Positions 52,448 to 56,237 of a stretch of DNA of 56,237 nucleotides are shown here, one piece after another. The position numbers and the translations under genes are program-made. Under the pieces are notes generated by a model that had not been told where the DNA came from, searched no databases, and saw nothing but the letters and a program-made list of their open reading frames with translations. How positions within the stretch are numbered: position 1 is the first letter of the stretch; the number at the start of each line of letters is the position of its first letter. The DNA lies in the NCBI RefSeq assembly GCF_005405485.1, contig NZ_BJED01000023.1, positions 1 to 56,237 of the forward strand, written 5' to 3'. The stretch comes from Enterococcus hulanensis (GTDB lineage Bacteria; Bacillota; Bacilli; Lactobacillales; Enterococcaceae).

Positions 52448-53698
52448 ATGAGGGAGATTAGAGAAATAAAAATCGTTGAAATGGATCAATATTGTGAGAT
52501 AGCTTTTCATTCTTACCCTAGCTTTAAGGATTTTTCTGATAAAGGAAAGAAGGGTTTTATCCATGAAATGCTTTTTATAAGAAAGCATGATCCAGATATT
52601 AAATTTTATGGGATGTTTGAAGGGAAAAAATTAATTGCTCAAATGAGACTGTTGATCTTTGAAATGAATTTTCTGAATGCAACCATTCGAGTAGGGGGAC
52701 TAGGATCGTTAGCTGTTCATTTACTATACAAGAAACAGGGGATTGCTCGTGAAATGATCGATTTCTGCGAAAAATATTTCTTAGATCAAAAAATTCCATT
52801 GGTTGCCTTACTTCCTTTTTCACCTCCTTTTTATTACAACAAAGGCTATGGCTATGGCACTAAAATGAACAGATACATTGTGCAAACTAGCGTTTTGCCT
52901 AGATATGCAGGTGAAAACACATGTGATTTTGCCACAAAGAAAGATTTATCTAAACTGAAAAAAGCTCATTCAGAAATGATGGCCCAAACACATGGAATGG
53001 CAGAAAAGATGTCCTATGAATGGGAGAATAATTTTGCTGATCCAGAAAATCTGTTTATTAAAAGTATTGATCAACAAGGAGAGACTGATGGTTATGCTAT
53101 TTTCAAATTCAAGAGTACACATCCTGACAATTATACTAAAATACAGATTCTAGTGAGGGAGTTAATTTATACAAATCGGGAAGTATTGTCTAAATTAATT
53201 GGTTTTTTTGCAAACCAAGGCGATCAAGCGCAAACGATTGAGATCAAAACCTATGAAGAAGACTTCCATTATTTATTCTCCAATCCCTTAAGTTGCTCAG
53301 AGAATGCCACAGATTATGGCTATTTTGAAACGAATACTCAATATATTGGGAACATGTATAAAATACTGGATCTGCCTTTAATGTTGAAGCATGTAGAGCA
53401 CAGAAAATATAACAATCAGAACATTTGCTTTACGTTAACACTAATAGAGAGTTCTAGGAATCAAACATATAATATTGTGATAAAAGATGGTGATATTGGA
53501 ATAGAACAAACGAAAAAGACTTTTGGTTTGAGAATCGCTTTGACTTTGTCGGATTTTAGCTCAGTTTTTGTTGGTGCCACGACATTTAGAAGACTTTACG
53601 ATGCAGGCCGCTTGGAATGTTCTGATATGAACAAGTTAATGAGTTTGGATGCTGCTTTTGTTGTAGAACGCGGGCCAGTCTGTTGGAGTGATTATTAA
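52448..53698 (+). CDS. Eis-like GNAT-family N-acetyltransferase
   Basis: A 416-aa protein with the Eis architecture: a GNAT domain (about 1-150), a second GNAT-like region, and a C-terminal SCP2-like domain (about 300-416). The acetyl-CoA site is KKQGIAREM within VGGLGSLAVHLLYKKQGIA. PFSPPFYYNKGYGYG is also typical. Some Eis homologues acetylate aminoglycosides, but many have other substrates. No resistance claim is supported. It has its own promoter and is not linked to the ornithine operon. Confidence 0.85.
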   Translation: MREIREIKIVEMDQYCEIAFHSYPSFKDFSDKGKKGFIHEMLFIRKHDPDIKFYGMFEGKKLIAQMRLLIFEMNFLNATIRVGGLGSLAVHLLYKKQGIAREMIDFCEKYFLDQKIPLVALLPFSPPFYYNKGYGYGTKMNRYIVQTSVLPRYAGENTCDFATKKDLSKLKKAHSEMMAQTHGMAEKMSYEWENNFADPENLFIKSIDQQGETDGYAIFKFKSTHPDNYTKIQILVRELIYTNREVLSKLIGFFANQGDQAQTIEIKTYEEDFHYLFSNPLSCSENATDYGYFETNTQYIGNMYKILDLPLMLKHVEHRKYNNQNICFTLTLIESSRNQTYNIVIKDGDIGIEQTKKTFGLRIALTLSDFSSVFVGATTFRRLYDAGRLECSDMNKLMSLDAAFVVERGPVCWSDY

Positions 53699-53754
53699 AA
53701 ATCTCAGTCAACAAACAATAAACAAAGTTATATATGAACTTTAAACCGAACATG

Positions 53755-54400
53755 CAGTAGACGAGTTGATGTTAGGATGATTGAGAATCATAGCCCAGTT
53801 TTGGATACGACCATCTGGCCATTTAGTGTGGAATTCTTTCATAAGTAAATAGAGGAATTTTTTGGGAGCATTCTCCAACGAGAATGCTCCTTTTTTGGTG
53901 ACTTTTCTAAAGCTCGAAGTGACAATCTTTGTAGCACTCGTTGTGTATATGATTTTTCGAATGGCACTGCCGTAATCAAATAAATATTCAACATGAGCGA
54001 AGTTTCATTTCTAAATATCTACCGCATCAGAATAGTATGACCATCGATTTTAAAACTATCGAAGGCGGTGTTGGCAGCCCTAAGAGAAGGTATGCCATAA
54101 AATTTTTTCTTATCTCTGCAGATTTCTGTGTAATCTTTAGTTGGAATATAACTCAGTACATTTTGAACAAGATGGACAATATAACGTTGAACAATGACGG
54201 ACAGAAAGATTTCTTTCGCTCCTTTTTCGAGAACAGAAACAACATCCATCGAATTAAAAAAAAATCTTCTACACCTCGAGATTTCAATTCATCAAATAAT
54301 TGTATCAATCGATTTTTAGATTCTGTTTGATTTAACCACGCCTTTAAAGTCTCTTTATTTCCTTTAAGATCGTAGCTAATGATAGTGTACACTGCATATT
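53755..54400 (-). pseudogene. Decayed IS256-family transposase remnant
   Basis: The minus strand encodes broken stretches similar to the transposase at 36691-37938, such as SYDLKGNKETLKAWLNQTES and SVIVQRYIVHLVQNVLSYIP. The C-terminal part, including a hairpin GGAGCATTCTC/GAGAATGCTCC (about 53873-53892), is out of frame. Several frameshifts and a missing N terminus make it inactive. It is inverted relative to the first copy. Confidence 0.85.
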
Positions 54401-54439
54401 CTGTAAAGGGCCACGATAAAATGTAGTAAAGGGGTGCGG

Positions 54440-55740
54440 ATGTTTTTCTGGACCTTTTTTAACAAATACATTCTTGTTTCTTCCGATATTGAAGAGGACT
54501 TAGTCCTCCCAGAGATAACTTGATCCGTTAATTATTATACCAATGGATATAGTCATTCCAGTATCCAACATATAATTTACTAATTCTGCATCAGGATTTG
54601 TTCCAATGGTCCAACTAATGATCGCACCATCATAGCAATCGACAAGTGGCGACAAATAGATTTTCCCTGCGGGAATTCTAAACTCGGTAATATCTGTTAG
54701 CTATTTTTCATTTGGATTTTTTGCTTTGAAGTTACGATTCAATAAATTTGGTTGTGCAGGAGTAATCTCTCCAACATATGAAGAGTATTTTTTTCAGTTA
54801 GATAATTTAACAATTAGATTTTCCTCGAACATCAACCTACGCACGGTTTTTTCAGAAAGTATTTTACCCATATTTTTTAAAGCTTGGTGAATTCTGCGGT
54901 AACCATAAGCGCAGAAGTTACTGTTGAAAATCGTGACAATTAATAGTCGCTCTTCGAAATACTTATCCGGTTGATCAAGTAGATGTTTTTGATAAAAGTA
55001 GCTACTTTTAGACAACTGGAGCTGTTGAAGAAGCTCTTTCAAGTTAAAATGATTTCGTAAGGCATCAATCAATATTGTCTTTTCTTGATTTGATAGATGA
55101 AGAAGATTGATGCCTTTTTCTTTTTTTAGCAGTTCAGCTGCCCCTTCGAGTAATGCTTTCTCAAGCTGTAATTGGTGTACTTGTTTCTACTTTCTTTAAA
55201 AGGAATTCTTTTCGTTTTCCTTGATTTTTTGAAGTCATGCGCAATGGGAAATCCTTTCCAAGACATGTATTTTTCCATTGGTATAGAGCAACTCTACTGA
55301 TGCCTTCGGCTTCAGCTAAACTTTTTCTATTGGTTTGAGGTTTATAGAACTTTCTCAACACGTCATCTTTTTGATCTTGGTTTAACTTTACTGTACTTTT
55401 TCGTAGTTTTCTAGCACCTGGTGCAAGTTCTTCACACCATTGCCGTAATGGCTCTCTATTTGGGTAACCAAGCATCCGAATGGTTCGGGCATAACATTTC
55501 CCATATTCAAAATAATGATTCACGGCTGTTCGTTTTTGTTCTTCGGAATACTTTAACTTCTTTCGGTACTCCTGATGGAGCTCTCCAGATACCAAATATT
55601 CCTTATACCATTAGTGTAGTGCTCCAACGGAAAAATTACCTAATTTCTTAATGGTAGCAGCATAGGAACAATCATATTTTAAAAATAACTGAATTGCTTT
55701 TACACGTTCTTCGTGGGAAAACATATGGACATTCCTTCTG
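54440..55740 (-). pseudogene. Decayed IS3-family element (orfA and orfB remnants)
   Basis: The minus strand first encodes an OrfA-like protein (55161-55595, 144 aa, with HTH segments SEEQKRTAVNHYFEYGKCYA and SLAEAEGISRVALYQWKN). Then come OrfB pieces: 54794-55072 with the HTH_21-like CAYGYRRIHQALKNMG, and about 54480-54790 with IPAGKIYLSPLVDCYDGAII of the DDE core. Stop codons and frameshifts separate them, and the C-terminal end is missing. A non-functional insertion-sequence relic. Confidence 0.85.
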
Positions 55741-56237
55741 AGTTTATTTGTCTTTTTTAGAGAACGTATGTTCCTGTATGTTGTACCTTAGTTTCACTAA
55801 ATATAAAGCTATAATGGAAAAGTTTATTGGAGAGATAAAATAAATTCAAACCGATCAATCAAAAAGATTCCAGAAGTGATAAACACTTCTCAGAGTCATA
55901 GGGGATAGTTTTCAACAGACAATGTAACTTGAACTGATTGAGTACCATTGTGAAGCCCCTTATTCCTTACGAATCTGAAGAAGGTTTGTTTTTTTTTTTG
56001 CTCATTGTCACTTTTGAGCTTAATAAGAAAGTTCATTTTTAAGTCAGAAATTTTTGCCAAAATAAAAAGGTCCCTCGATTCCTGTTTAATCAAGGGTCTA
56101 AACATAACTAATAAACTAGACTGTTGTTTCCGCAACAGTCTACGTGTAAACAATTAAATCTCTAAAAGATTACCTATACTTCGTAGGGGTATTATATAAA
56201 ACTAAAATAAGGTGAGCAATTATTCTGCTTAGTTCGT
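55741..56237. other. Right-end noncoding region
   Basis: About 500 bases with no convincing gene. A perfect hairpin TAGACTGTTG/CAACAGTCTA (about 56119-56144) and AT-rich sequence are visible. A minus-strand open frame (55896-56153) looks random. Confidence 0.5.

Noticed and set aside
52448-53698. Aminoglycoside resistance by an Eis homologue
   Set aside because: Family membership does not show substrate; no specific evidence in the sequence.
55896-56153. 85-codon minus-strand open frame at the right edge
   Set aside because: It starts within a perfect hairpin, has no ribosome site and no recognisable domain.

Overview
The window is low-GC Firmicute DNA, most likely an Enterococcus. It opens with the housekeeping block rpsP-khpA-(lipoprotein)-rimM-trmD-(regulator)-rplS. 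What follows resembles enterococcal integrative conjugative elements (ICEs) of the Tn916 family. The E. avium group is my guess at the host, because of the B12-dependent ornithine fermentation genes; the sequence alone does not prove it.

Layout. (1) 1-4970: core genes, ending in rplS and its terminator. (2) About 4971-36549: a Tn916-like ICE immediately downstream of rplS. It has two DUF961 genes (orf23/orf22 type), an FtsK-type coupling ATPase split by a complete group II intron, an oriT with the C-run/G-run inverted repeat, a Rep_trans relaxase and ArdA. It also has TcpC, TcpD, TcpE, a VirB4-like ATPase, an Orf15-like membrane protein, an Orf14-like cell-wall hydrolase carrying an extra beta-lactamase-fold domain, and a second TcpC/VirB8-like protein. 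Accessory genes are inserted in it: an AT-rich helicase gene, a surface-adhesin/sortase/hydrolase block, and a divergent pair of a membrane protein and a HEPN-like protein. No integrase or excisionase gene is visible. (3) 36550-38430: an IS256-family element and a transposase fragment, where the ICE int end would be expected. (4) 38431-52037: a B12-linked ornithine catabolism island. (5) 52038-53698: an Eis-like acetyltransferase with its own promoter. (6) 53755-55740: decayed IS256- and IS3-family remnants.

The ornithine island forms one biochemical unit. Ornithine racemase (Orr), an amino-acid permease, 2,4-diaminopentanoate dehydrogenase (Ord), the thiolase OrtA/OrtB, the adenosylcobalamin/PLP aminomutase OraS/OraE and a GlmL/MutL-family protein are co-directional. 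They encode the oxidative ornithine route known from clostridia, ending in acetyl-CoA and alanine. On the opposite strand are a PduO-type cobalamin adenosyltransferase, a DUF4430 (transcobalamin-like) lipoprotein, an ECF-transporter S component and a PocR/AraC-type regulator. Together they would capture, import and adenosylate B12 for OraE.

Two cobalamin riboswitches are visible. One (minus strand, 40561-40722) lies between the adenosyltransferase and the DUF4430/S-component pair. The other (plus strand, 50917-51106) has no downstream gene in its own direction. It begins 37 bases after the last ornithine gene, carries a complete terminator/antiterminator platform, and points at the 3' end of a convergent LysR regulator gene. 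This is the arrangement expected for a B12-controlled antisense RNA, and it is the most interesting observation in the window.
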